A stretch of DNA of 64,000 bases, taken from Diphasiastrum complanatum. Lineage: Eukaryota; Streptophyta; Lycopodiopsida; Lycopodiales; Lycopodiaceae. The stretch covers positions 50,166,367 to 50,230,366 of the forward strand of contig CM055107.1 in assembly GCA_029204225.1 (NCBI GenBank), in the 5' to 3' direction. The position numbers and the translations under genes were made by a program. This document shows positions 21,917 to 30,534 of the stretch, in pieces. Under the pieces are notes generated by a model that searched no databases, was not told the origin of the DNA, and saw only the letters and a program-made list of their open reading frames with translations. The stretch's first letter is position 1. The number at the start of each line of letters is the position of its first letter.

Positions 21917-22265
21917 GGTCTTGCCTCGTCATTGTGAACATGTGTGTCACATGACATTCATTTTTTCTCAATCATAATCAGTAACATACACTATTTCATT
22001 ACGATTAACTATTGTGGACCTTAGTTCCATGTTGGAACAAATTTTTTAGCCTAGCATTGTTAAATGTGCAAGTATTTTTTCAACCGGATTGACTAAACAA
22101 CAAGTGGTGGTATGTTGTTCAAGTAAAGCCACGCGCTAGACATGTCTTTGAAAATGCATACATTGAGAATGAAATGGAGGACTTGAATATTGACAACACA
22201 AACATGGTTGATGCGGATATAGAAATATCTCCAAGTAATACTATAAATGAAACGAATGATTGATG
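21768..22265 (+). pseudogene. CACTA-type transposase C-terminus (DUF4216-like), broken
   Basis: The frame at 21768-21977 contains a VKRDxxGFFAIN block followed by a DTLVLPRHCEHV stretch. After about 120 bases of damaged sequence, another phase reads VQVFF and then WWYVVQVKPR, followed by an acidic tail ending in tandem TGA codons near 22262. This order (V-K-x-D-x-x-G-F, then L-x-x-x-x-x-V-F, then W-x-V-V-x-x-x-P-R) matches the DUF4216 region at the end of plant En/Spm (CACTA) transposases, which cut and paste elements via terminal inverted repeats. The catalytic DDE part is missing. Identification is from remembered pattern, not a search. Confidence 0.5.
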
Positions 22266-22338
22266 ATTAAAATCATCTAAGCGGAGACGAGTTGCAAGAT
22301 GTATTGGCTGATGAATTTGAATCTTGTGATGACAAATG

Positions 22339-22389
<51 letters not shown>

Positions 22390-22895
22390 AATCATTTTTG
22401 TGATAGAATGATAGTTTACGTAATTATTGCATCTTTATAATACATTCTTGCATTTTTCAAGTTTATCTTGAATTCAAGCTAGCAATCACTTATGAGTCAT
22501 TTTAAATCAAATGCTTTCAATGCAATCTATATCTTATTAGAGATATAGCAAAAATTGATTGACCAAAGAAAACAATTAGTGAGCATACGTTGATCATTTA
22601 TCTACACTTCAAAAACATTTTTCTTTTGAAACATCGTTACTATATTTAAAATATATTAAAGCAATCTTCATATCTTCACTCTGGTCGAAGCACAATATTG
22701 ATTTCATCATAGCACAATAATGTGACACAATGATCATTTGATTTTTAGTTCACAATCATGATCACACAATAATCATTTTATTATTAGTCCACACTTATTT
22801 AAAACCTAAAAAGTATTTCATTTTTAAATTTATCATAGAGTTGTTTGTTTATCAACATATTGTTCAAATAGTTTTTAAAAAAACTTACAAAAAAT
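22266..22895. other. AT-rich non-coding spacer
   Basis: Sequence between the transposase-like tail and the GCCACG motif cluster, including an AT microsatellite. No frame is recognisable. If the CACTA model is right, this is element-internal. Confidence 0.45.
22341..22386. repeat. (AT)23 microsatellite
   Basis: A perfect AT dinucleotide run of 46 bases. Confidence 0.95.
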
Positions 22896-23261
22896 GTATT
22901 TTGCCACGTGTGGTAATATAAAATTACAATTCTCTGGAATTTTCTCTAGAAATTTGCCACGCGTGGCAAATCTCCAAAATAAGTAAATGTTAAATGAGAG
23001 GCGGTTAAATAACAACCTTGCGTGGCACTTCCACACATGGCTTTACCATGCCAAGCAATTTTGGCGGTCATTTTTTGATTAAAAACATTTAATGCCAGAC
23101 CCACCTCCAGCCTGAATTTGACTAGCAAGGTCCCCGGAGAATTTTTGGCGTAGATCTACCACGCGTGACAGAGTCACGTAAAAAAAAATGTCAAAATTTC
23201 GATTAAGTATCGGGTTCGCATGGTAGTGTCACGTGGCAAACCGCCCATATGTGTAGTTGTG
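22896..23261. repeat. Cluster of GCCACGCGTGGC-type motifs (possible CACTA end)
   Basis: A perfect 20-base palindrome atttgccacgcgtggcaaat lies at 22952-22971. Related forms occur at about 22903 (gccacgtgtgg), 23020 (gcgtggcac), 23158 (ccacgcgtgac), 23172 (gtcacgta) and 23227 (gtcacgtggcaaac). Dense short motifs next to one end are typical of CACTA subterminal regions bound by the transposase. Read on the minus strand, the right edge starts CACAACTACACATATGGG (from 23261), similar to CACTA termini. The matching left terminus was not found. Confidence 0.45.
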
Positions 23262-23626
23262 ATTGTTCTTATTCAAACAATGAGGCTGGACCATCACAGA
23301 TTGGAGGGAGGCCTAGATATACCAGAGAATACCATGCCCATGTACATAATGTAAGTATGCATTGCGACAAGAGCGACATATTGCTATATCACACGGTCAC
23401 ATGTATGGACAAATCAAGAGAGAGTCATTATTTGTGTGGCCCAAAGTCGGTTCTTTGATGAGTTTTATGTATCTATCTTTCACGATGCTTGATGTTTGCA
23501 AACTTAACACTGCTAATGATTGCATGCACATTTATCTTGTATGTATTTGGCAGTCTTCATGATTAGAGAGGATATTTAGTTGTTCTAATTGATTATTGTT
23601 GCACTTCTTTCGTGTAGGATGATGAC
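23262..23626. other. Flank of the copia insertion
   Basis: Short plus-strand frames at 23249-23562 without recognised domain. The stretch continues after the element from 29662, so the pre-insertion site can be read across TCTCA. Confidence 0.5.
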
Positions 23627-23631
23627 TCTCA
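23627..23631 (+). repeat. Target-site duplication, left (TCTCA)
   Basis: TCTCA immediately precedes the TG of the left LTR and is repeated exactly after the CA of the right LTR at 29657-29661. Confidence 0.92.
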
Positions 23632-24275
23632 TGTGAAGAAATGAAAAAGATTATCTATGTTAGATATAGGGGTCTTATGTTTTTATATCAAGCATCTAGG
23701 TGTAGGATATTGATAGGACCAAATTTGGCATAGATAGCAAATTACCCATTTCCACTTGTAATGCCACTATTTAGCCAAAATAGAGTAAGAGGCTAAACTC
23801 ATGCCAATTAGAGTGTAGACAAGTGTAATACTTTTGTTTCATGAAATTTAAGAGGTCCAATAGGATTTAGAGGTGGAACCTTGAGGGGTCCAATAGAATT
23901 TGAGGTTTGCTTGAAAATGGTCCAACAGAATTTAGAGGTGAATGGATCAATGGTCCAATAGGATTAAGAGGTGGCAAAGTGTGGTCCAATCATAGTTAAG
24001 CATAGTGCCAGCTTGTGGATCTACTAGTATCATTGTACTCCTCATTTGGATCTAATTGATTTTGAGATTGAGTGGATTTTGTGAGTAATTGGTTTTCTAG
24101 CTTTCTGTCTCTACCCGAGAGCTCATGATGATTTTCTATGCATGTAGTAGTGTGTTTTTGCCATATAATCAAAGATAGATTTTAAATCTCAATCTAGTCT
24201 TGATCTTGGTGCATCTACACACCTTAGGAGATCACAAGTACATGTTGTGGACAGTCCACACGTGTGAAATCAACA
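23632..24275 (+). repeat. Left LTR of the copia element
   Basis: Starts TGTGAAGAAATG, ends AAATCAACA. It holds five copies of a ~33-bp unit in its U3 part and lacks an ~80-bp segment (29438-29520 in the right LTR). Confidence 0.93.
23853..24000 (+). promoter_or_regulatory. 33-bp tandem repeats in copia U3 (ggtccaatag motif)
   Basis: ggtccaa(t/c)a(g) starts at 23853, 23886, 23919, 23951 and 23982, spacing 31-33 bases, usually followed by (g/a)att(t/a)agaggt. Repeated U3 motifs act as enhancers in several plant copia LTRs (known for Tnt1). The right LTR has only two clear units plus a fragment, which accounts for its deletion. An enhancer role here is inferred. Confidence 0.65.
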
Positions 24276-24287
24276 TGATATCAGAGT
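24276..24287 (+). other. Primer-binding site of the copia element
   Basis: TGATATCAGAGT differs at two positions from TGGTATCAGAGC, the plant copia PBS that pairs with the 3' end of initiator tRNA-Met. It begins directly at the LTR boundary. Confidence 0.85.
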
Positions 24288-25025
24288 CTACCTAAGATTA
24301 CCATTCATTTTGATCCATTTAAGTGAAAACTTTTCATCAATCTTGAGCTTGTCAAGATCCATTTTCCTAGCTATCTTGTCTAACTTTGGATCAAAAGAGA
24401 TCAACAGGGCATTGATTGGGTCTGACCTGGTACTGTACGGAATCAGGTGCTCAAACACGTGTGAGGAATATCCAATTTCAAATTGAGAGTACTCTCTCAT
24501 GCTTAATCTATTTATCTTGCTTGATAGCTTCTTTTGAAGCTATTTTTGTCTAGTTTTTGATGCAATCAGTTTCATTCCATTTGGTTGAGCCAATCGAAAG
24601 TTATAATCTTTTGAAGAGGGTTAGGTAGGGAACCTAGACTTGGGTGGACACATTTGGTTTGGTCAAGAGATTTCTTGTTAGATCTCTATTCACAGTTGTG
24701 TGGTTACCATTCTCATCTATAAGTGATCTAGACATTGTTTTGAGATCATAGCCAATTTGTTTCATGCAATATCAGTGAGTTTGAGTCAAATTTGATTACT
24801 TAGTGTATTTCGCACATGCTAAGAGTAAATGATCCTAACTTTGTCTATATTCCATCATTTGATATGAAATAGATCTTGTTTTAAAGAGATTTGAGTAGCT
24901 AGTGAGAATCAATTCACAAATAGTTGCAAGATCTTTCATAGGAGGAGATAGTACTTCATTATTGGATCCTATTGAGAGTGTGTAGCAACATTTATTGTTC
25001 ATCATTTGAGTTTTCTTCACTTCAA
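24288..25025 (+). other. Copia 5' leader
   Basis: Untranslated stretch between the PBS and the Gag start at 25026. Only short antisense frames are present. Confidence 0.7.
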
Positions 25026-25546
25026 ATGGCTTCAATGAGTTTATCTTTGTTGGAACCAAGTGAAAGATTGTCCACTTCAAACTATTCAATCTGGAAGATG
25101 AGGATGGAGTCCATCTTGATCCTTCAAGACGTGATGGACATAGTTCTTGGCCTTGAAAAAGAACCACAAGTTCTTCAAGAGGTTCAAAAATACAAAAAGA
25201 GATCTAGGATGGCTCTCCACTACATTAAGATGAATGTCTCTAATGAGATATTGAGGGAGATAGGTACTTGTAAAACAGCCAAAGAAGGTTGGGATTGCCT
25301 CAAGACTATCTATGAGGCTAGGAACACCTCTAGGCTCCTCACTCTTAGAAATTCTTTCAAAGTAGCCAAAAGAGTGATGAGAGTGCATCTAGTTATGTTT
25401 TGAGAGTAAAAGATATTCATAGAGAGCTTGCTTGCATTGGTGATTCCATTAATCAAAATGAGCTAGTCCAAGTCATTCTCAATGGCTTGAGAAGTGAATT
25501 TGATAACCTTGTCTAATCCTATGCCATTAAGGAGGAGCTACCAAGT
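25026..25546 (+). pseudogene. Copia Gag, N-terminal part (frameshift and stop)
   Basis: Gag begins at ATG 25026 (MASMSLSLLEPSERL). It has the copia signature NYSIWKMRME near residues 19-28, and the UBN2/gag-polypeptide domain follows (EGWDCLKTIYE near residues 90-100). The frame leaves the correct phase at a poly-A spot near 25368-25376 and hits TGA at 25401. In the right phase it continues (LRVKDIHREL...ILNGLRSEFDNLV) to an in-frame TAA at 25514-25516, then joins the next open frame. The in-frame start is chosen over the upstream TTG because of the context and the family's N-terminus. Confidence 0.85.
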
Positions 25547-26308
25547 TTGGAGGCTCTCCAAAATGTGCTAATTTATGAAGAATCAAGACAAGAGTACAAG
25601 CTCTTGAGGATGGACAAGCTTTCTCTCACTCATAATGATGGCAAAGCCCTCTTTGCCAAGGACAAGCACAAAGGGAGGAGCAAGAACCAATTTCAACAAT
25701 CCTCAAGCAAGAACAAAGCCAAATCCAAAGACAAAGATGAGGAGGAATATGATTCCTCTAATGCCTCATCATCCAAGCTCAAGAAGAAGAAGATCAAGTG
25801 CTTTTATTGTGGCAATAAAGGCCATTATGCCACCAATTGCTTCAAGAAGAAGAATCAACTCAAGCAAGCCAACATCACAAATGATAAGGAAGACACTATT
25901 GCAAGTGATGGAGAGGGATCTCTTATGGTCTCTAGCTTCTCATCCACTCCTTTCAAGAAGGACGGCTTGTGGTATATTGACAGTGGAGCCTGTTCACATA
26001 TGTGTAGCTCCAAGGATTCTTTCTCTTTTATTGCACCTTATGACAGAGTCAAGAAATCAATATACACTGCAAATGATTTTGAATGTCCTATTGAAGGCAT
26101 AGGGAACATTCCCTTAAAGCCTGCATCCTCTAAAGTTCTTTCTCTTTCTAAAGTGCTTTATGTGCCTAAGCTTACTAAGAATCTCATTAGTGTTGGCCAA
26201 TTTCTCGATAACGGCCTTGATGTAAAATTCAAAGTTGATACTTGTACTATCAAGAATAATGATGAGATACTGCATTCGGATCTAGATTTTGAGGCATCTA
26301 TAAACTAG
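25547..26308 (+). CDS. Copia Gag C-terminus, zinc knuckle and protease
   Basis: A 253-codon open stretch, part of the polyprotein and not a protein with its own start. A Lys/Ser-rich linker precedes CFYCGNKGHYATNC (about residues 85-98), a perfect CCHC knuckle for RNA packaging. The protease active site follows as WYIDSGACSHM (about residues 142-152; D-S-G triplet), then the hydrophobic LSLSKVLYVPKLTKNLISVGQ block that copia proteases and the pre-integrase region share. The frame ends by a frameshift just before the GAG-pre-integrase domain. Confidence 0.88.
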   Translation: MEALQNVLIYEESRQEYKLLRMDKLSLTHNDGKALFAKDKHKGRSKNQFQQSSSKNKAKSKDKDEEEYDSSNASSSKLKKKKIKCFYCGNKGHYATNCFKKKNQLKQANITNDKEDTIASDGEGSLMVSSFSSTPFKKDGLWYIDSGACSHMCSSKDSFSFIAPYDRVKKSIYTANDFECPIEGIGNIPLKPASSKVLSLSKVLYVPKLTKNLISVGQFLDNGLDVKFKVDTCTIKNNDEILHSDLDFEASIN

Positions 26309-26631
26309 ATCCAAATGAATATGTGAATTCTTGTAATATTGCTCTTGTGAACAAGCTCTCTATGGAGGAATTATGGCATAGGAGGTTGGGACATCCCAAC
26401 TACAAATCCATGCTCTCTATGATCAAAGAGGCCAAAGCTATTGGCTTGACAAAGTCATTCTCCAAGAAGATCAAGCCTTGTGAGGCTTGTGCTATTGCTA
26501 AATCTCACAAAAAGCCATTTACAAGATCTTCTATAAAAAAACAAGCATCCTTTGGAGCTAATCCACTCGGATGTGCATTTCTCATCAACTATAAGCAAGG
26601 GAGGAGCCACTTGTTTTGTTGCCTTCATTGA
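26309..26631 (+). pseudogene. Copia GAG-pre-integrase / integrase zinc-binding domain
   Basis: Recognisable HHCC domain: LWHRRLGHPNYKSM supplies the two His and KPCEACAIAKSHKKPF the two Cys. In the third phase it links to protease sequence upstream and, after another shift near 26545, to the integrase core. The domain helps integrase bind DNA ends. The open frame past ~26545 is out of phase. Confidence 0.85.
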
Positions 26632-28996
26632 TGATTTCACAAGATTCACTTGGATATATCTTCTTGCTTCTAAATCTATGGTGCTTGATCATTTCCTTAT
26701 TTTCAAAGCTTATGTAGAGAAGCAATTCTCATTCAAGATTAAAGCTCTTAGATGTGATGGAGGTGGTGAATATATCTCCAATAAATTTCATGATTTTTGT
26801 GAGCTTGAAGGCATTAAAAAAGGGTTCTCTTGTGCCTATTCTCCATCTCAAAATGGAGTGGCCGAGAGAAAGGATAGATCTCTATGTGAATGTGCAAAAT
26901 CTATGATAATTGAGGCATATTTGCCCAAACATTTTTGGGGAGAAGCCATTAATTGTGCAAATTATCTTTGCAATAGGCTCCCAAATATAGCTCTTGGAGG
27001 AAAGTCACCATATGAAATCTTATATTTGAAGAAGCCTAAGGTTGATCACCTTAGAGTTTTTGGATGCATATGCTTTGCCCATATTCCCTTGGAAACAAGG
27101 AAGAAGGAAGATCCTAGTGCATGCAAAGGGATCATGATTGGATACTCATCCACCAAAAAGGCCTATAGAGTCTTTGTACTCTCTATTTCTCAAGTTATTG
27201 AAAGTAGAGATGTTGTCTTTCATGAAGATCAACATTCATCTTTTGAAGAGGCTGAGATCAAGAAGTCTATGGATGCATCACCTATTATTGATTTTGAAGA
27301 CAATTATGATGTGATGGGGTCGAGAATTGAAGAAGACTCTCCTTGGATTTTCTCACCAAGAAGATCCATGAGAGATGGATCCGAGCCTAAGAGGCTCTCA
27401 TATGTTGACAAAGGCAAACATGTGGATCTTGATTCCACTAATTATGTTTTTTATGTCTCTCATGAAGAGCCAAAGAATGTACAAGAGGCACTCAATACCA
27501 AGGAGTGGTATGATGTCATGAAGCAAGAGTACGATGAATTGATCACCAACAATACTTGGGAGCTTGTGGATCCTCCATCCAACAAGCATGTGATTGGTTG
27601 CAAATGGTTATTTCGGATCAAGTACAATCAAGATGGCACCATCAACAAGTATAAAGCAAGATTATGTGCCAAAGGATTTGCTCAAATCCATGGCCTTGAT
27701 TATGAGGAGACCTTTGCACCCATTGCAAAGATGGTGACAATAAGAATTCTTATTTCTCTTGCCTATTTCTTTAAGTGGAAGGTGTTCCAATTAGATGTAT
27801 CCAATGATTTTTTAAATGGTTATCTTGAGGAGGAGATCTATATGGAACAACCTCAAGGATTCATCAAGAATGAGTTCAAAGTGTGCTTGCTCTTCAAAAG
27901 TCTTTATGGACTCAAGCAAGCACCAAGATCATGGTATTCAAGACTTAATTCTTTCCTTATCTCACTAGGATTTACTCTTTGTGACTATGATCTTTCCATG
28001 TATCTAAAGTTTGTTGATAGTAATATTGTCATTCTTCTAATTTATGTTGATGACATTATTCTTTGTGGAAGTTGTATCAAGCTAGTTGATGAAACTAAGC
28101 TAGCACTTGGATGTGAGTTTAAAATGCAAGATCTAGGACAAATACATTACATCCTAGGCCTAGAGATTGATTTTTATGAAGATCATATTTTTATATGCCA
28201 ACCTAGATATGCTCACTCTATGTTGAATAAATTCCATATGGAAAATTCTAAGAGCATAGATACTGCAATGGAGCAAATTGCAAAATATCCTAATAAAGGT
28301 GATGAAAGATCCTTTGAGGACATCACACTTTTTAGGAGTCTTGTAGGCTCCTTGGTTTGGCTTACCATTACTAGGCCCGATATAAGTTTTTGTGTGCACA
28401 AATTGAGTCAATTTATGCAAGATTCTATGATTAATCATTGGAAGATGGCCAAGAGGATTCTAAGATATGTATCTTCATCTTGTGATTATGGTCTATTTTA
28501 TAAAATTGAAGATCTATCCATTGTTAGCTACTCGGATTCAGATTTTGCAAGTGACAAGATGGATCGAAAGTCTATTAGTGCTTACACTATCTTTCTTGGA
28601 GGCAATCTAATATCTTGGCTTTCCAAAAAGCAAGATACTATATCTCTCTCTTCATGTGAGACCGAGTACCAAGCACTCACTACAACCACCAAAGAGGTGT
28701 TTTGGATCAAGAGATTATTATTGGAGCTAAAGTGCATCAAGGAATATGATCTACCAATTATCAAGTGTGATAATATCTCGGCCCAAGCTCTTGCCAATAG
28801 TCCCATATTTCATGCAAGAAGCAAGCATATAGAAGTGGCACACCATTTTGTGAGAGGAGGCGAAATCTATTTGGAGCATGTCAACTCGGCCTCTTGTATT
28901 GTCGATCTACTCACCAAGCCTTTGAGCAACAGTGCTTTCATCAAGCATAGATCTAATCTTGGACTTATATCAAGATCAATGCTCAAATCTTCATAG
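26552..28996 (+). CDS. Copia integrase core, reverse transcriptase and RNase H
   Basis: 814 open codons; the first codon is TTG, so this is the distal part of the polyprotein. Integrase D,D,E residues are seen at D7 (HSD), D69 (RCDGGGEY) and E105 (NGVAERKDR). RT: D415 in FQLDVSN and YVDD at 498-501; the usual DVxxAF has Asp instead of Ala at 419. RNase H: D664 region (SDSDFA), E703 (SCETEY) and D740 (KCDN); the last acidic position in KHIEVxxHFV is Ala at 763, which may impair it. These enzymes copy the RNA into DNA in particles and insert it in the nucleus. It ends TAG, followed closely by the purine tract. Confidence 0.93.
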   Translation: MELIHSDVHFSSTISKGGATCFVAFIDDFTRFTWIYLLASKSMVLDHFLIFKAYVEKQFSFKIKALRCDGGGEYISNKFHDFCELEGIKKGFSCAYSPSQNGVAERKDRSLCECAKSMIIEAYLPKHFWGEAINCANYLCNRLPNIALGGKSPYEILYLKKPKVDHLRVFGCICFAHIPLETRKKEDPSACKGIMIGYSSTKKAYRVFVLSISQVIESRDVVFHEDQHSSFEEAEIKKSMDASPIIDFEDNYDVMGSRIEEDSPWIFSPRRSMRDGSEPKRLSYVDKGKHVDLDSTNYVFYVSHEEPKNVQEALNTKEWYDVMKQEYDELITNNTWELVDPPSNKHVIGCKWLFRIKYNQDGTINKYKARLCAKGFAQIHGLDYEETFAPIAKMVTIRILISLAYFFKWKVFQLDVSNDFLNGYLEEEIYMEQPQGFIKNEFKVCLLFKSLYGLKQAPRSWYSRLNSFLISLGFTLCDYDLSMYLKFVDSNIVILLIYVDDIILCGSCIKLVDETKLALGCEFKMQDLGQIHYILGLEIDFYEDHIFICQPRYAHSMLNKFHMENSKSIDTAMEQIAKYPNKGDERSFEDITLFRSLVGSLVWLTITRPDISFCVHKLSQFMQDSMINHWKMAKRILRYVSSSCDYGLFYKIEDLSIVSYSDSDFASDKMDRKSISAYTIFLGGNLISWLSKKQDTISLSSCETEYQALTTTTKEVFWIKRLLLELKCIKEYDLPIIKCDNISAQALANSPIFHARSKHIEVAHHFVRGGEIYLEHVNSASCIVDLLTKPLSNSAFIKHRSNLGLISRSMLKSS

Positions 28997-28999
28997 ATA

Positions 29000-29014
29000 A
29001 TTTTTTAGAAGGAG
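29000..29014 (+). other. Polypurine tract of the copia element
   Basis: The purine-rich agaaggag lies immediately before the TG of the right LTR, where plus-strand DNA synthesis is primed. Confidence 0.75.
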
Positions 29015-29656
29015 TGTAAAGAATTGAAAAAGATTATCTATGTTAGATATAGGGGTCTTATGTTTTTATATCAAGCATCTAGGTGTAGGATGTTGATAGG
29101 ACCAAATTTGGCATAGATGGCAAATTACCCATTTCCACTTGTAATGACACTATTTAGCCAAAATAGAGTAAGAGGCAAAACTCATGCCAATTAGAGTGTA
29201 GACAAGTGTAATACTTTTGTTTCATGAAATTTAAGAGGTCCAATAGGATTTAGAGGTGGAACCTTGAGGGGTCCAATCGAATTTGAGGTTTGCCAATCAT
29301 AGTTAAGCATAGTGGTAGCTTGTGGATCTACTAGTATCATTGTACTTCTCATTTGGATCTAATTGATTTTGAGATTGAGTGGATTTTGTGAGTAATTGGT
29401 TTTCTAGCTTTCTCTCTACTCGAGAGCTCATGATGATTTTTTATTTTTTACCCGAGGAGAGCAGCTTGTTTTTACTTAGATTATTTTTGGAACACTTTTG
29501 AGAGTTGGAAGTGATTGAATGCATGTAGTAGTGTGTTTTTGCCATAGAATCAAAGATAGATCTTGAATCTCAATCTAGTCTTGATCTTGGCGCATCTACA
29601 CACCTTAGGAGATCACAAGTACATGTTGTGGACAGTCCACACGTGTGAAATCAACA
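29015..29656 (+). repeat. Right LTR of the copia element
   Basis: Starts TGTAAAGAATTG, ends AAATCAACA, followed by TCTCA. Compared with the left LTR, about 80 bases of the ggtccaatag repeats are gone near 29297 and about 80 bases are extra near 29440-29520. Confidence 0.93.
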
Positions 29657-29661
29657 TCTCA
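29657..29661 (+). repeat. Target-site duplication, right (TCTCA)
   Basis: Exact partner of 23627-23631. Confidence 0.92.
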
Positions 29662-30003
29662 TTCACATGATAATAGAATAATTCAACCAGACGCTGCCAT
29701 GTAACCAACAAGATTCAGACATGCAAGCGCACGAGAGCCACCACTTTCCCTACGTGCACATGCGGACTTCCACGAAGATATGTCTCAAGGAGACACAATA
29801 CACGAGGATGTGTGATTCACAATGCATGATCATGAGAGCAACATGGATGACATGATGGATGCATTCTTCACGAACCCACTCGAACCCACATTGACGAGGG
29901 CAGAAAAGATGATCCGCGGCTTGGCATCCACTCCTTTGTACGATGGTGGACAAATGTCAAAGTTGTGAGTTTGTTTATTACCTTTAAATTTGCAAACTTT
30001 GCA
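29662..30003. other. Unassigned spacer between copia and satellite array
   Basis: Short minus-strand frame at 29750-29953 with no recognised domain; no repeat relation seen. Confidence 0.4.
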
Positions 30004-30383
30004 AACCTCCGTTCGAAGTTCCGCCTAGAAAAATGCTTCAGGGACACTTGATCGGTCGGGACCTGGAATGGGTCCGACTTGTCCGGTGTCGCCCGAAATG
30101 TTGTGGATAGGCTCGTGGACCCCATACTAACCAGACGGATCCAGCCTGACATGATTCCAACGTCGTTTGGACAAAATGACCATGGGTCCCAACGATCGCG
30201 CAGTAAGGGCACACGAAAACTTTTGCTGGTTTCCATCCAAAGGCCCAGTTTCTCCAAACGAGGCCCGTTTCACATACAGTCAGTTCCGACCTGTGGGCAA
30301 CGTCGAGTGAAACTTGTGGGGATGGACGGGATCCCGTACGGATTGACGGGTAGCCCAAGACCTCCGTCCGAAGTTCAGCCCGA

Positions 30384-30534
30384 AAAAACTCTTTAGAAAA
30401 AGTCTTTCGAGTGGCCTGGTCATATGGGGAAAGGCAGCTCGCGAATGCCGCCTGAAGAAAGCATTCGGGAAACATATGCTAAGCCTATCCCAAGCCACCC
30501 GAAGAAGGCATTCAGGAAAGCATCCGAAGGCAAC
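30384..30534. repeat. Variant module in the satellite (copy 1)
   Basis: Starts ctctttagaaaaagtctttc, contains gtggcctggtcatatgggg, and two gaaggcattc(g/a)gg(a)aa phrases, then rejoins the unit at ggcaacgtcgagtggaac. It replaces about 280 bases of the normal unit. Confidence 0.8.

Larger units (their letters stand above)
23632..29656 (+). mobile_element. Full-length Ty1/copia retrotransposon (6.0 kb)
   Basis: Complete structural set: TG...CA LTRs of 644 and 642 bases, a PBS close to the tRNA-iMet site directly after the left LTR, a purine tract before the right LTR, and a perfect 5-bp target duplication. Internal order is gag, CCHC knuckle, protease, GAG-pre-integrase, integrase, RT, RNase H, which defines copia (integrase before RT). 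Gag has one frameshift and one stop, and the protease-integrase junction has two frameshifts, while the last 2.4 kb are open. LTRs differ at roughly 3% of aligned sites by eye plus two reciprocal indels, so the insertion is fairly young but no longer autonomous. Confidence 0.95.
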
